Shown: positions 1 to 11,180, counted from the stretch's first letter. The stretch: DNA of 64,000 nt from Schistocephalus solidus (GCA_017591395.1 WEDG01009040.1:1-64000); one strand, 5' to 3'. The notes: generated from the sequence alone by a model not told the origin. Numbers and translations: made by a program.

Positions 1-120
1 ACAACACAAAGGAGGGTGGCTGGTATCCCAAATGATTGGGAGTGCCATAAAGGCCACATTAGAAGGAGCCATTGCAGCCTGGCTCCCAGTCCGCCAGTCG
101 TCCGTTGCGCATAGAAGCGC
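1..120 (-). repeat. Dispersed repeat X, fragment
   Basis: Read on the minus strand, this stretch matches the middle of a repeat seen again near 3130-3220, 7030-7110 and 25180-25220. The shared core is GGAGCCATTGCAGCCT and GAGTGCCATAAAGGCCACAT. The left end is cut by the window edge. The repeat has no coding content; other copies lie just upstream of the zinc-finger retrotransposon at 53.9 kb, so it is probably part of a retrotransposon untranslated region or a non-autonomous derivative. Confidence 0.6.
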
Positions 121-394
121 GCACCAGCCTGACTGGTAAGGGCGCGGTGATTGACGTGGCGTGGAGACTCCATCGGTTGCATGTCGCGCAAGTGCACACA
201 GGCCCATAACCATGCGTGCTCACTTCGAGCTCGGCCTAGAGCGGATCGCGCCTTGGGGGTTCAGGCTCTCGGTACAGGGACTCCTCTCTCCTCCTCCTCC
301 TCCTCTGCTTCTGCTTCTTCTTTTTCTTCTTCTTGTTCCCGCCGTAATACAGGTTGCTATGCGCTCAATTCCAGTGAGGTAAGTGCTAGGTTCG
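121..394. other. Unassigned DNA with short CT-rich tract
   Basis: No gene or known repeat is recognised. It contains an imperfect CTC/TTC tract at about 286-342. The open frames across it are low complexity and show no domain. Confidence 0.4.
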
Positions 395-429
395 CATCAA
401 TTACGACTACGGACGGTGCATGCAAGTAC

Positions 430-560
430 TGCCAATTACGTAGGCTTATGAGGAAATGGACTCTGCGTCCTACATATATCACGCTTATCTGCGGCTGTGT
501 CTGATGATGGGTTCCAGTGAAAAATCCCGTGATTGCATCGCCTTCTTCTTTACTTCCTTA
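430..560 (+). pseudogene. Penelope-like element 3' terminal relic
   Basis: The sequence CTGATGATGGGTTC at 501-514, followed by CCCGTGATTGCATC and CTTCTTCTTTAC, parallels the 3' ends of the better PLE copies near 13226 and 33576. Those copies read CTGATGATGGGTTC, then GAAACGTC, then CCAGTGATCGCATC and CTTCTT. The segment holding the second half of the ribozyme core (stem II closing strand and GAAAC) is missing here, so the copy is probably inactive. Confidence 0.4.
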
Positions 561-574
561 TAGAACCTGCCTAT

Positions 575-695
575 TCACTTATACTGGTCAGGGTTAAAGT
601 TGAGTTTAAGGTTAATTGTTTGGGTTAATTTTAGGACTGGACTTATGGTTAGGACACGAGAATGAATACCCTTCCCGTGATTTAAAACAAAACCA
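575..695 (-). repeat. Telomere-like MITE relic (TTAGGG sense)
   Basis: Degenerate GGTTAA/GGTTAG words lie next to GGACACGAGAATGAATACCC. This resembles, in reverse orientation, the MITE family at 5065-5462, which combines CCCTAA-like interior words with GGACACGGGAATAGG termini. Only part of one end is visible. Confidence 0.4.
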
Positions 696-1919
696 CTGGG
701 AGCTCCTCTTCTAGTATCTTCACTAAACAGATTTTAACTCTGATATTTTTGTTTCTAGGTTATTTTAAATATCTTAGCTCCTAGATTTCTTCTTTCATAC
801 TCCTCCAAATACAGTAAACGATACTGAGGAATTTTTGCCACAGAGACCAGGGGGTGTCTGAAAATTTTTGAATTTTAGTTGTTAGCGTAACGTGGCACAA
901 GCCATGCCTATTAGTACATAGTGTATGTTTCTAATGCATGTTATCAACGCAAAAAAAGGACTTTCCGGGTTACAAACCTGCACCTATTCATATCGAGAAG
1001 ATTTAGTGTATTGCGTTTTATCGTCTGTGTGCTTGCGCCCATTTAGAGGTGCACGGGCACGAATTCTAGTGAGAACCGTTTGTAAATTTGGGACGAATTT
1101 TCACTCAACTATTTGAAAAAATATGTACTTTTAAATTTTTTCATATTTTTTTCATCATAAAAAGGATAACATGAAAATTGTCACCAATTAAAAGAAAATG
1201 ACCTCAAGGAAACGGCACCAATTTTCCGTTTCGCAAACATAAGATAACTTTAGGACATTTTCTAGTACGCCTCTTAACATTCCTACCTTCAGGACACGAA
1301 TTCCTTCTCGAATAACTGTTCAGTGGTCCCAGCTTATTGATACAGATCGAATCATGCAGCTAGCCCCAAGCGAAATGTTTGGCGCTGTTAACTCAGGTCA
1401 TGAAGTTAAGCGTTCTTCGAAAACCTGTCTTAGCAGCCGCGCTATGGTTTTCGAAATAATTTTTCAAATCTACATGACATATTTAGCCCTTTTAATCCAT
1501 GTACCAGTCGCATATCGTAAAGGTGTATTCATTTGCATGTGTTGCAGTACATTCTGTGACCTTCCCCCGTCGTGTAAACCTTTTTTCGAATGAAATTCCC
1601 TTGCTCTTCCTTAATGCCCCACTGCGCATGTTGTGTATCGCCTGGCCTGGTCTCCTGACTAACGGCAAATCTCTTGTACCCACCTGGTACAGCAAACACT
1701 GAATCAGGCGGCGTCCGCTGTTTGCGTTAGATCGATTGTAGGCTAGTTTTAAAAGTAGAACGGGACGATTGCCGCAGTACTCGGTTTTGAATTGCTGAGA
1801 AAAAATACCTTGCTTCTTGAAACAAAAACTAAAAAGCAAGGCAAACCGGGGAATAATAACCCCTCACCCCGTTTATACGGGGGTCTTGTGCCAAGTTCCA
1901 GGGGAATTAAGTTTAGGGT
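696..1919. other. No recognised feature
   Basis: About 1.2 kb of moderately AT-rich sequence. Open frames are short, overlap on both strands and show no domain or composition bias. I see no splice-bounded coding exon, RNA gene or repeat shared with the rest of the window. Confidence 0.4.
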
Positions 1920-1920
1920 T

Positions 1921-1921
1921 A

Positions 1922-1988
<67 letters not shown>
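1921..1988 (+). repeat. (AAT)n microsatellite
   Basis: About 21 near-perfect AAT units. The tract ends exactly where a 5'-truncated PLE relic begins, so the microsatellite may be an insertion-associated repeat or the landing site. Confidence 0.95.
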
Positions 1989-2487
1989 ATATGCAGTGAG
2001 GAAGAAGGACGCTAACTGTCAAGTCGCTTGTCATGCGATGGGACCCGGCCCTTGACTATGGCCCGCAGTCGATTACGGAGCGCAATGACCTCGCGTCTCC
2101 ATATTCTATGCCGCGATTTTGCCTGAGCAAAATTGCGAGACATGCGGAGAGGATGCGGGTGCGCAGCAGTCCCGGTGACAGCGAGCCAAATTGCCGAGTA
2201 ATTGCCTCGCAAAGAATCGACAATGGTGATGAAATCACGACCATAAACCACTCGGTACAAGCCGAAAAGCAATCATCGCATCAACTACGATCTCCAGCGA
2301 TGAACGCGAGGACTGTCACCGATAGTAGGTTTGTGGTTGCCCGGCCATCGCGTCCTATAAACACTAAGCACCTTGTGCCCCCTAGTACCCTTTTCTGTAA
2401 ATATCTCCGAGGATGGATCCGAGAGAGAATCTGAACAGTTGGGCCAATAAACACCATGTTCTAGCAATCACATCTTCTTCTTTGGAC
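1989..2487 (+). pseudogene. Penelope-like element relic (GIY-YIG C-terminus to 3' end)
   Basis: The plus strand encodes AVRKKDANCQVACHAMGPGP, which aligns with the GIY-YIG C-terminal segment of the PLE at 12.5 kb (AVRKKDSGSQVAGHSTGPGH). A second frame encodes DSEPNCRV and DEITTIN, also shared with the 12.3 kb copy. PLEs encode a reverse transcriptase fused to a GIY-YIG endonuclease. The RT and the catalytic start of GIY-YIG are absent here and the frames are broken. The 3' end near 2406-2450 carries a mutated hammerhead-like block (CTCCGAGGA in place of CTCTGATGA), followed by GGGCCAATAAA. Confidence 0.7.
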
Positions 2488-2855
2488 CTGTTTCATGAAA
2501 CGCGCTAGTTCACTGCTATCAGAAATATTGGCTCTTCCTGGATTTTAGCACAAGGCACCTGTATTACTGGGGGTTTCTATTCCCCCTTCTTACCTCTTCT
2601 TAATTTGGGATACATTTAAAAACGCAGGTCCTCAGTCAATGACTTTCGCGCATACTGTGACAAATTAGTGTTTTATCAACGTAAAGCGTCTTCAACTCTT
2701 CAGTATCACTTTCCGAGTTGGAAATATCCTCTTGAAGGTAAAAAAAAAGAATTTCCGCAAGAACATGACTGTGGTATCTCATGGTGTGCAGACTCCTTAA
2801 AAATATAGCGCCTGTTTGGTAGGATCTTTTCTATAGTGGAAACCGGTATGCAGCA
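2488..2855. other. No recognised feature
   Basis: About 370 bp between a PLE relic and a repeat X copy. No coding, RNA or repeat signal was identified. Confidence 0.4.
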
Positions 2856-2859
2856 CTTC

Positions 2860-3400
2860 AAGTTACGGGCGGGGTGGTGGGCGAGGCAACTGGTGATACC
2901 GATAGTTCGACCGTAGTGGCCCGACGATGTCCACCGTGTGCTCCACAGAAAGGTGGTGCCGGGACGGTGCGTTTCGTTGGACTATAGTGAGAATAGACTT
3001 TCGTCGCATCTACCTCACACTCTTCTCCTCCACACCTGATCCCGGTGTCATGGCAGAGTCAAGAAGACCGGAGGCGGGAGAGGGTGCAGGTGCCTGGCGC
3101 GGCCGGGGCCGCCCCTGAGCGTGCCGCCACATCTGGCTCGGATCCCACGGAGTGGGAGTGCCATAAAGGTCACATTAAGAAGGAGCCATTACAGCCTGAC
3201 TCTCAGTCCGCTAGTTAGACACTACGCAAAACACGTACTATGCGGACCACGTGGTCTGAGCTACCCCGTCAGTTAGCAATCTTCCAAGCCACGGCTTTTA
3301 GCGAAGCGTGATAAATGCAAGTGCGTCAGATTATTTATAGTGGGGAAAATGCACTGGGCTGTCGACCTCACTTTTTCCCCCACCCCCACAAACAGCCCCT
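2860..3400 (-). repeat. Dispersed repeat X, long copy
   Basis: On the minus strand this contains the ordered blocks shared with 6850-7300 and 58190-58600. These are a GGGGGTGGGG segment, a GCGCATTTTCC/ATAA block, the CCGTGGCTTGGAAG block, GGAGCCATT.CAGCCT, CTTCTTGACTCTG with a CACCGGG stretch, and a GCACCACC block. It has no open reading frame of substance. Its right end runs directly into the RTE-like relic at 3405. Confidence 0.65.
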
Positions 3401-3404
3401 CGTC

Positions 3405-5066
3405 CACCCTGTACCAATGTGGCCCTCTCGACTCCTCTGGTAGACATGGTGTGGCGATCACCCTCTCTAAATAAGCGAACCGTCCACTGCTTGCCTAGGG
3501 ACCAGTCAATGAACGGATGATCTACGTGCGACTGAAGGGTTACTTTTGTAAACATCTCTATCGTCTCCCTGTACGCACCAACTTCCGCTGCCGAACAGCG
3601 CTACAAAGAGGTATTTACTCGCAAATGGAAGCGTTAGTTTAAAGACTCCCTCGCCGCGATCTGCTGATTGTTGCCGGAGACTGAAATGATCGGACTGGAT
3701 GTGATGACTCGACAAACAGTCATCTTATTGACCATTTTGGGCTTGGTTCTCGATGGGAAAATGATGAGCGAATGCTGAACTTTGCTGATCAAAACCGACT
3801 GTTTGTCACGAACGCGTGCTTCAAGCACCGCAGCAAACACCTGCCGACCCGATATTCAAACGACAGTCATACGGTCAGTCAGATCGATTACATCCTAGTC
3901 AGTTCCCTGTTCCGCAGCTGGGTTCATGATTGCAGATCGATGTGTGATGCTGAGATTGATAATGTCCATGAATCTGACCATGTTATCGTTGTACACGCTC
4001 GAAAGTGTACCTCTCACCGCACTCAAAACGCCACGTGTAAGATGCTTCGATGTCGCCAAAATCCGGCAGCCCGGCACTGCCGAGGTCCTGGGCAGAGAAA
4101 TCCTGTCCTGTTATACGACCCGAGCAAACGAAGAAGGCAGTAGTGAGTGGTCATCACTGAAAGCATTAGCCAATCGGGCAGCTGACAAAATCCTTTGATA
4201 TACTCGGAGGCGCTACAGTGACTGGATCAGCCGATGAACCCTGCAGTTGTCTGCTCAGACGGCTTGAGCCATGTCCCGCAACTATGCTTCCTTCCGCCAA
4301 CTCCGAAAGATGACGGCAAAATCGGTTAGGGAAGCCCGGAAAAATACTAGGCTGAAATATTGACCTCTATGGGACGGGCCTCAAGCGTCGGTGACGCTCA
4401 AAAACTGTACTAAATTAGCTAGTAGTAGAATAGGCAGATTAATATTGCCTGCAAAGACAAGGGAGACTGGACTGTTGATCAGCAGTCCAACGCTCTAACC
4501 ATTGAGCTCCATGAAGGGGTTTAACATGCGTGGAGATATGAGGTTGGTCCTGATGACTGGGGCTCAGGCATCCTTGTACCTGTCCACAAGAAGGGAGATC
4601 AGACGAGATGCGAGAACTACTGTGCCGTAAGTCTTATCGACTTTGCTGCGAAGATCTTCGCTATTGCTCTTCTCAGGCGATTCCAGACTGAACGCGACTC
4701 TAGAATGAGGCTCAACCAAGCCGGAGGACATGCTGGGCATGGATGTGTGGACCAGATATTCACACTGCGGTGCATCCTTCAATTACATCGTAATTACCAA
4801 CAACCGAAGGCCGTCTGTTTTGTTGACTGTGCCGCCGTGTCCAATTTCCTCCATCATGAATCCTTATGGCGGATACTGCCACTAGATGGCATACCATCGA
4901 AAATCATCACAATGAGCAAGGCCTATTACAGCTCAACCAACGCGAGAGTTTTGGTCCATAACAATCTTTCCCAACCGTCCAGTATTCGGTCTGGCGTTTG
5001 ACAAGGGTGTATCTTGTCACCCATTCTATTCAACTACGCTATTGACTGAATTCTTGGGAAGGCCGG
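3405..5066 (+). pseudogene. RTE-like non-LTR retrotransposon relic (endonuclease + RT)
   Basis: Broken plus-strand frames together give AP-endonuclease pieces: LDSSGRHGVAITLS, then PVNERMIYVRLKG, an SLYAPTSAAEQRYKE block, an IVAGD block near 3665, and SQIDYILVSS with SDHVIV near 3880-3990. RT finger and palm pieces follow from about 4580 to 5060, including GDQTRCENY, HGCVDQIFTLRCILQ, a motif-A-like CFVDCAA at 4813 and QGCILSPILFNYAID near 5003. The element would be copied by target-primed reverse transcription. Multiple stops and frameshifts make this copy dead. RT motif C (YADD) is not reached because a MITE begins at 5065. The fragment near 4420-4515 carries a SINE-tail-like stretch, possibly a nested insertion. 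Confidence 0.75.
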
Positions 5067-5462
5067 TAGGGATGACTTGTATGACCAACTACGCAGGACA
5101 CGGGAATAGGAACGCTCCGCCCACTTCAAATTGGTGGCCTTGCGGTAAAGTTCAGGATGATTAAATATTCTCGTGTTTACTAAGCACACTAACCCTAATA
5201 TAAAAATGAAATTTACCCCTAATGCTTACCCTCAACCTGCCCTAAACCTAAACCCTTCAGTTAGCACGAACCAAAACCTTAACTTTTAGCATAATCCTGA
5301 TCCTAACACCAACTCTGTAGTTACCCCATAACCCTGAACTTAACCCTAATCCTCACCTTAATCCTAATTTCTTCGGAATATGGCGCAAAGCCACATGTAT
5401 TGCGGGTGGTTCCTATTCCCGTGTCCTGTTTAGGTGGCCATACAAGTCATCCTTACTCTGAA
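5065..5462. repeat. MITE with telomere-like interior, copy A
   Basis: The left end reads GGATGACTTGTATG, then CAGGACACGGGAATAGGAAC. The right end is the inverse: GTTCCTATTCCCGTGTCCTG, then CATACAAGTCATCC. The interior at 5190-5370 is a run of degenerate CCCTAA / CCTAAC words (the complement of the TTAGGG telomere repeat). No ORF is present. It interrupts the RTE-like relic. Related copies lie at 14.2, 23.4, 38.3 and 59.3 kb. Confidence 0.75.
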
Positions 5463-5642
5463 GCCAACTCTTTTGTCTTATATATTGCAGAAAAAATGTT
5501 GCGTCAGGAAGTGATAAACATTTACTTTTCAATATTCGATGTTGGTTGATATGCGAGGATGGTGTAGACCGTGAAGACCAAATTGGCTACTTCATGAGTT
5601 GTGTTATCACGTTTTGCTCCTTTCCCTTTCATCCATACAAAA
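5463..5642. other. Short unassigned gap
   Basis: No recognised gene or repeat lies between the MITE and the next retroelement fragment. Confidence 0.4.
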
Positions 5643-5672
5643 CAGAAGGGCTGCAGACTTATAACCAAATCG
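5643..5672 (+). repeat. Left copy of probable target-site duplication
   Basis: ACAGAAGGGCTGCAGACT followed by TATAACCAAAT. It recurs with small differences at 6520-6549, on the other side of the retroelement fragment. Confidence 0.75.
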
Positions 5673-6519
5673 GCGCAAGGGCTGGAGGAGGGAGGATGGT
5701 GTCAGGGATCGTGGGCGGCGGGGCATCAATGAAGTTGTTACCATTGTTTGGGGTGGTCGTCGTCGTGGGGTCTGAGACAGATGTGGTAGAGGTTGATGTT
5801 AAGGGATTGTTGTTGCATCGAGTTCGAAGATGTCCGACCAAGCCAATTCGCGCGCGGAAGGTGTGTAGACAGCGTGGGCACGATGGCAGGGCTTGGGCAT
5901 TGGCGGTGTTAATCCGCGGTGTTTGTGACTTGCGAGCCGCCCTTTTGGCCTTAGCAGCGGCGATCCGGTTGGCCTCATAGTTTGCTGCAACAACCTTCAC
6001 GGATCTTCTCCAGTCCAGTCTTTCATGGGCGAGGTTCTCCTAGGTCACCGGGCTGAGTTTCAGTTGATTTGCAGTTGCTTCAGAGATTTCTTCAAAGTGT
6101 CCTTGCAGTATCGTTTTTTTCCTCCGTGTCGGCATGCACCCGTGGCGACATCTACGTAGAAAAGTCGTCTGGATAGTCGCTAGTCATCCATTCTCACCAG
6201 GTGGCCGCTCCATCGCAGTTGCACTTGTCTCAGCATGGCATGGATGCTAAGGATTCCGGTCCGCTCCAGGACTTCCGTGTCCGGGATCCTGTCTTGCCAG
6301 CTTTGCTTCAGTATTCTGCTAAGGCAGCTGAGATGGAATTGATTCAGCTTCCTGGCTTGGTTCTAGTAGACGGTCAAGGTTTCCGCTCCGTAAAGGAGTG
6401 TCGTCAAGACGATGGCCTTGTACATCTTCAGTTTGGTGTTCAAGTGAATACCGTGGCGATTCCACACGGAGGTCTGCAGTCGGCCGAAGGCCTGACTGGT
6501 TTTGGAGATCCGTTGGACA
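5673..6519 (-). pseudogene. Zinc-finger non-LTR retrotransposon, doubly truncated copy
   Basis: The minus strand matches the region between the end of RT and the first finger of the element at 53.9-57.8 kb. It encodes VVAANYEANRIAAAKAKRAA and a CPRCLHTFRARIGLVGHLRTRC finger (C2HC type). The copy lacks both the upstream RT and the downstream fingers. It is bracketed by ~29 bp imperfect direct repeats (5643-5672 and 6520-6549), as expected of a retrotransposed insertion with target-site duplication. Loss of the 3' part suggests priming from an internal site or a transcript truncated at its 3' end. Confidence 0.8.
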
Positions 6520-6549
6520 ACAGAAGGGCTGCAGACTGATAACCCAATT
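6520..6549 (+). repeat. Right copy of probable target-site duplication
   Basis: ACAGAAGGGCTGCAGACT followed by GATAACCCAAT. One substitution and an extra C distinguish it from the left copy, so the insertion has aged moderately. Confidence 0.75.
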
Positions 6550-6849
6550 AAACCTTTTCATAAGGGCAAATTAAGCCATGTTCTCTGTAATCAGATTAAT
6601 TTTCTACTCAGTGAAAAGAAGCCCATAATCGGAAAGTCACAGGTTGCCTTTTATGATCGATGATGCCCAAAAATCATGTTTCACTCCTTTCCTGTGTGAA
6701 GGGCTCTCAGTTCCTCTCCGCCCAACTCCCATGCTTACCCGGGTGCATTTTTCGAAGTAGGATGGTCGATAACTTGAAGGTTCACAAATCAGTAGGCAAG
6801 GAAGACATTTATATGGAGAAGAGTTAAATTAGACAAATAACGCACAGGG
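6550..6849. other. No recognised feature
   Basis: About 300 bp without coding or repeat signal. Confidence 0.4.
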
Positions 6850-7310
6850 AGCACCGCTAACTTCCCCACCTGACCGTCGTTTTCGACTAGGTCCATCTTA
6901 TGCACCACAGCAAGGTGGTGCAGGGGGCAGTGACTAGCACAGGATTTTAGTGAGAGGAGACTTGAACTGCATTTACCTCACCACCTGTTCCACTCCCCCA
7001 ACTGGGCCCGGTGTCATAACAGAGTCAAGAAGAACGGAGGTGAGAGTGCCATAAAAGCCACATTAAGAAAGAGCCATTGCAGCCTAACCCTCAGTCCGCC
7101 AGTCAGCCACTCCACACAAACCACACATTGGGCTGACCACGTGGTTCGAGTTATCCCGTCAGTTGACAACCTTCCAAGCCACGGCTTTTCGCGCACCGTG
7201 ATAGTTTCAAGTGCGTCAGATTGTTTATAGTGAGGAAAATGCGCTGAGCCCTCGACCTCACTGTCTCCCCACCCCCACACTCACCGTCCGAGCCGGTCAG
7301 TCGCCTGATG
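6850..7310 (-). repeat. Dispersed repeat X, long copy
   Basis: It has the same ordered blocks as 2860-3400: a GGGGGTGGGG segment, GCGCATTTTCCTCACTATAA, CCGTGGCTTGGAAGGTT, the GCCACATTAAGAA block, CTTCTTGACTCTG and the GCACCACCTTGCTGTGG block. Read on the minus strand, the whole unit is about 450 bp and non-coding. Confidence 0.7.
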
Positions 7311-7419
7311 CGGAATTCGGCGCAGCTGCTTTTGACCTCATCTACGTGTACTGCGTACACGACCTGGCCCCCCAAACAAAAGCACCTTGATTTCACACAG
7401 CAGGGCGTTGAAAGGCTCA

Positions 7420-7625
7420 CATCTCACTTGTATGAGATTGCCAGAGTTCACGTTAAGAAGGAACCACCGCATCCTGACTCTCAGACCACTAGTCAGACAC
7501 TCCACACAACACACATTGGACTGACTGTGAGGTCTGAGTGAAATTGTCAGTTGGCAACTTTCAAAACCACGGTGCTTATCGCCTCGTGATAATCTCAAGA
7601 TCCGATCACACATGTGACAGGGGAG
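7420..7625 (-). repeat. Dispersed repeat X, partial copy
   Basis: The minus strand holds the GGTCAGTC/GGAGTGTCTGACTAG part and a diverged CGTGG..TTTGAAAG block, followed by a GATTATCACGAGG stretch. It lies immediately 3' of the antisense retrotransposon, so it may be part of that element's tail or a separate insertion. Confidence 0.5.
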
Positions 7626-7689
7626 CCACACGGAGAAAGAGTCAAGGATCATACTTTCTTCTCGATCAGATATGCATGTTTTGTAGAGT

Positions 7690-10600
7690 GTTGCGTGTGA
7701 TTATGTGAGATGCAGAGGCTGATGAGTAGAGATGAAGTGGTGTTTTATAGCCGGCGGTGTTTTACCGCAGGTTTTCATGGACGCGCATGTGGCCTCATAG
7801 AACCATACGGTATGTTCATATGCATGGGCAGTGCGGACAGTTGAAGCGGGTGCGGCGGGTGTAGGTGCTCCTGGCACTGGTTCACCGGTCTCTGTGCGAT
7901 AGCTTTGCAAGTGACCGACCAAGCCGATGCGTGATGTGCATGTGCGGTGACAATGAGGATAGGATATATCGGAAGGTGCTGTGCTCCTGGTACTGGCAGT
8001 CGCGCTCCTGGGAGGACTGTGGGAAGTGTTGGTGGTTGCGCAAGATGTGTTGGCATCGCGGTGGATTCTACTTTCGTGGATGCGCACGTGACCGAGCAGG
8101 CCCATGCGGTGAGTGAATGCGCGGGGGCAGTGAGGGCATCGGAGGCGGCGGTCTCTGCTCTGTGTTGGTGCTCCTGGCACTAGTTCGAAAGTCCCTGTGC
8201 GATGAATTCGCAAGTGATCGACCAGAGCGATGTGTTAGGTGAATGTACGAGCGCAATGAGGACAGGTTAGTACCGAATCCCCATCGCTGATACTTGGGGC
8301 GGTGGTGGTGGTGGTGGTGGTGGTGGTGAACGTAGCAGGTGGCAGGGAGTCGGAGGTGGCCACTGAAGTGGCGGGAGTGGGGCAAGTGGTGTTCGTCAAC
8401 GTGATCGGCGCAGGGAATGGAGGAGGGATGATGGTGTCGGTGATCGTGGGCAGCTGGGCATCTATGACGTTGTTATCATTGGTTGGGGTGGTCGTCGTCG
8501 TGGGGTCTGAGACAGGTGGTGCATTGTTGAGAGATTGAGGCCAACTCGCGCGCGGAATGTGCGTTGACAGCGTGGGCACGTTGGCAGGCTCGGGCATTGG
8601 CGGTGTTAATCTGCGGTGCTTGTGACTTGCGAGCCGCCCTTTTGGCCTTAGCAGCGGCGATCCGGTTGGCCTCATAGTTTGCTGCAACAACCTTCACGGA
8701 TCTTCTCCAGTCCAGTCTTTCATGGGCGAGGTTCACCTAGGTTACCGGGCTGAGTTGCAGTTGATTTGCAGTTGATTCAGAGATTTCTTCAGTGTCCTTG
8801 CAGCATCGTTTTTTCCTCCCTGTCGGCGAGCACCCGTAGCGACATCTCCGTAAAAAGTCGTCTGGGTAGTCGCTCGTCATCCATTCTCACCAGGTGGCCG
8901 TTCCATCGCAGTTGCACTTGCCTCAGCATGGCGTGCATGCTGACGATTACCATCCGCTTCAGGACTTCCGTGTCCTGTCTTGCCATCTCAGCTTCAGTAT
9001 TCCGCTGAGGCAGCTGAGATGGAAGTGATTCAGCTTCCTGGCTTGGTTCAATTAGACTGTCCTGGTCTCCGCTCCGTAAAGGAGTGTCGTAAAGATGACG
9101 GCCTTGTACATCTTCAGTTTGGTGTTCAGGTGAATACCATGGTCAACCATTGGGCAACCTCGTCATCGATCCTCGTGTTGCGTGACAGCGTGCTTCCTAG
9201 ATAAGCGAAGTTTTCCCCAGTTTGAATTGAGCATCATTGAAATTAATTGGGGGAGCATTGTATTCCGCGCTGGGTGGCGGCTGGTGCAGGACAACCGTTT
9301 TGGCTGTACTGATTGTGAACCCAAAATTGGTGCAGCCTGCGGCGAAGAGTTCCATGCTCCTTTACATGTCCTCTTCCGTCACGGTGTTAAGGGAACAGTC
9401 GTCCGTGAAGAGCAGGTCATAGACTGTAGTCTTAGACACGCGCGATGGGGCCTGCATTCTCCGACTGTTGAGAAAGTGACCATTAATTCTGAAGGCGATG
9501 CGGATGCTAGGGCGCTCATCACGGTTGGCGTCTATCAGCATAGAAGAGAAGATGAGACTGAAGAGGGTGGGGCCAAGTACGCAGCCCTGCTTCATTCCAT
9601 TGGTCACTGCGAATGCTTCGGATATCGTCCCGTTTTCAGTGACGCGTGCCGTCATCCCGTCATGAAGCTGACACACCATGTGCGAGAACCACTCAGGACA
9701 GCCGAATTTCCGCATTAATTTTCAAAGTCCGTCGCGATTCACCGTTTCAATGGCCTTCGTCAGATACACGTAGGTAGGAAAGAGGTGGACTCGCATCTCC
9801 TGGCACTTCTCTTGTTGCTGGCGGGTGGCAAAGATCATGTCGGTTGTTCCGCGGTGTCGTCGGAAGCCACATTGGCTTTCCGGAAGCAGTCCCTGCTCTA
9901 GATGACCGTTCAGACGATTGAGAAGGATACGGGTGAAGATCTTCCCGGCGATGTTGAGCAACGAGATGCCTCTGTGATTATCACAGAATTGTCGGGTCCA
10001 CTTACGCTTTTAGGGATGGACGATGGTGGCATCTTTGAAATCCTAAGGAGTTTGTCCTTGGTGCCACATCTCCTGGAAGGTTTTTGCGAGTTCTGCCATC
10101 AGCCGGGGCCCACAGTGCTTGTAGACTTCCGGTGGGATTGCATTGGATCCCGGTGCTTTACCGCTGGAAATCTGCTGCATGGCCCGGATGGATTCTCGTA
10201 GGGAAGGCGGTATACCCAGGTCATTGTTCGTGTCCACTTGAGGGAGCCGGTCAATGGCAGCATCGGAGATGGCTGATGAGCAATTAAGGACACTTCTGAA
10301 GTGCTCGGCCCAGCACTTCTGAATTCGGGATTTCTCTGTCAGGATTGATGCGACATCAGAGCTGGAAGCGGGACGGTCCACTTGATGTAGGGGCCGTAGA
10401 TGGACTTGAAGGCTTTGAAAAAGTTTTTCATTTCATTGCGGTCCGCATACCCCTGGACGTCTTCAGCCTTTCGGATCATCCAGGCGTCCTGCATCTACCG
10501 CAGCCGTTGCTGTAGAAGGCAGAGGCATCTGAAGAAGGCTGCCTTGGTGGCGTCAGTCCGAAGGTCCATGTAGGCTTTGTGTAGTTCATGCTTCTCCGCG

Positions 10601-11180
10601 AGTAAGATTGTAATGCCAGCGTCATTGTTGTCAAACCAGTCCTGGTTTTGCCGGCGAGCGCGTCCGAGGACTTCGAGGGCGGTGGACTGGATGACATTTC
10701 GCAGTTGACACTATCGTGTTTCCACGGTGGCGTTATTATCTGAAGCATACAGGTTCTCCAGTTTCTCGGTGGTTTGGTTGCTGAAATCAAAACAGAGTGC
10801 AGGCAACTCTTTCAAAAAAGTCATTAACTTACCTGGCGGTCGCTGACCTATGGGACTTCGTCGGGGTGGAAGTCGGAGCCTCATCTGGGAGATGACGAGG
10901 CGGTGATCTGTCCAACCACTGGCATCGCGGATCACCTTGGTTACCAGCTCGTCCTGTCGATCTCGCCTCTGGAAAAGAACATAGTCCAGCAGCTGCCAGC
11001 GCCGCGACCAGGTTACATCCACGTGGCCTTCTCCCGCGTCGGAAGTTGGAAGATGGTGTTGGTCAACAGGAGACGTTATTGGTTGATGGAAAGTGCTAAC
11101 GTTCCTTGACGCTGGTGTCGAAAGTCCAGCAGCATGCAGGCTGCAACAGTACTGCTTTTCTGAAGTCCGAATCATCTACT
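7690..11180 (-). pseudogene. Non-LTR retrotransposon with C-terminal C2H2 fingers, decayed 5'-truncated copy
   Basis: On the minus strand, from high to low coordinates: the end of the AP-endonuclease (LLDYVLFQRRD, TDHRLVIS; about 10.8-11.1 kb); a linker with CWAEHFRSVLN and ISSGKAPGSNAIPPEVYKH (about 10.1-10.4 kb); RT finger and palm with NIAGKIFTRILLNRL, CGFRRHRGTTDM and GMKQGCVLGPTLFSLIF; a motif C reading FTDD instead of FADD near 9390; the RT thumb ([16 protein letters not shown], about 8890); VVAANYEANRIAAAKAKRAA near 8680; then C2H2 fingers between 8260 and 7760, including CPHCPRAFTHRMGLLGHVRIH. The reading frame is broken many times. The first endonuclease half is missing, so the copy is 5'-truncated at about 11180. 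Motif A has YVYLTKA, with Tyr where the catalytic Asp is expected. Confidence 0.85.
8297..8329 (+). repeat. (GGT)n tract inside the retrotransposon
   Basis: About ten GGT units in the linker between zinc fingers; on the coding minus strand it would read as a His or Thr run. The linker in the 57.2 kb copy is also Thr/Pro rich, so this is local slippage within a low-complexity spacer. Confidence 0.9.

Noticed and set aside
5190..5370. A true telomere or chromosome end
   Set aside because: CCCTAA words are degenerate, short and enclosed by inverted MITE ends, with unrelated DNA on both sides.
7719..7725. CTGATGA suggesting another hammerhead
   Set aside because: No GAAA after a hairpin and no stem I partner; chance match in the retrotransposon 3' end.
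9182..9718. 178-codon plus-strand open frame
   Set aside because: It is the reverse-frame shadow of the antisense RT region (palm around motif C).
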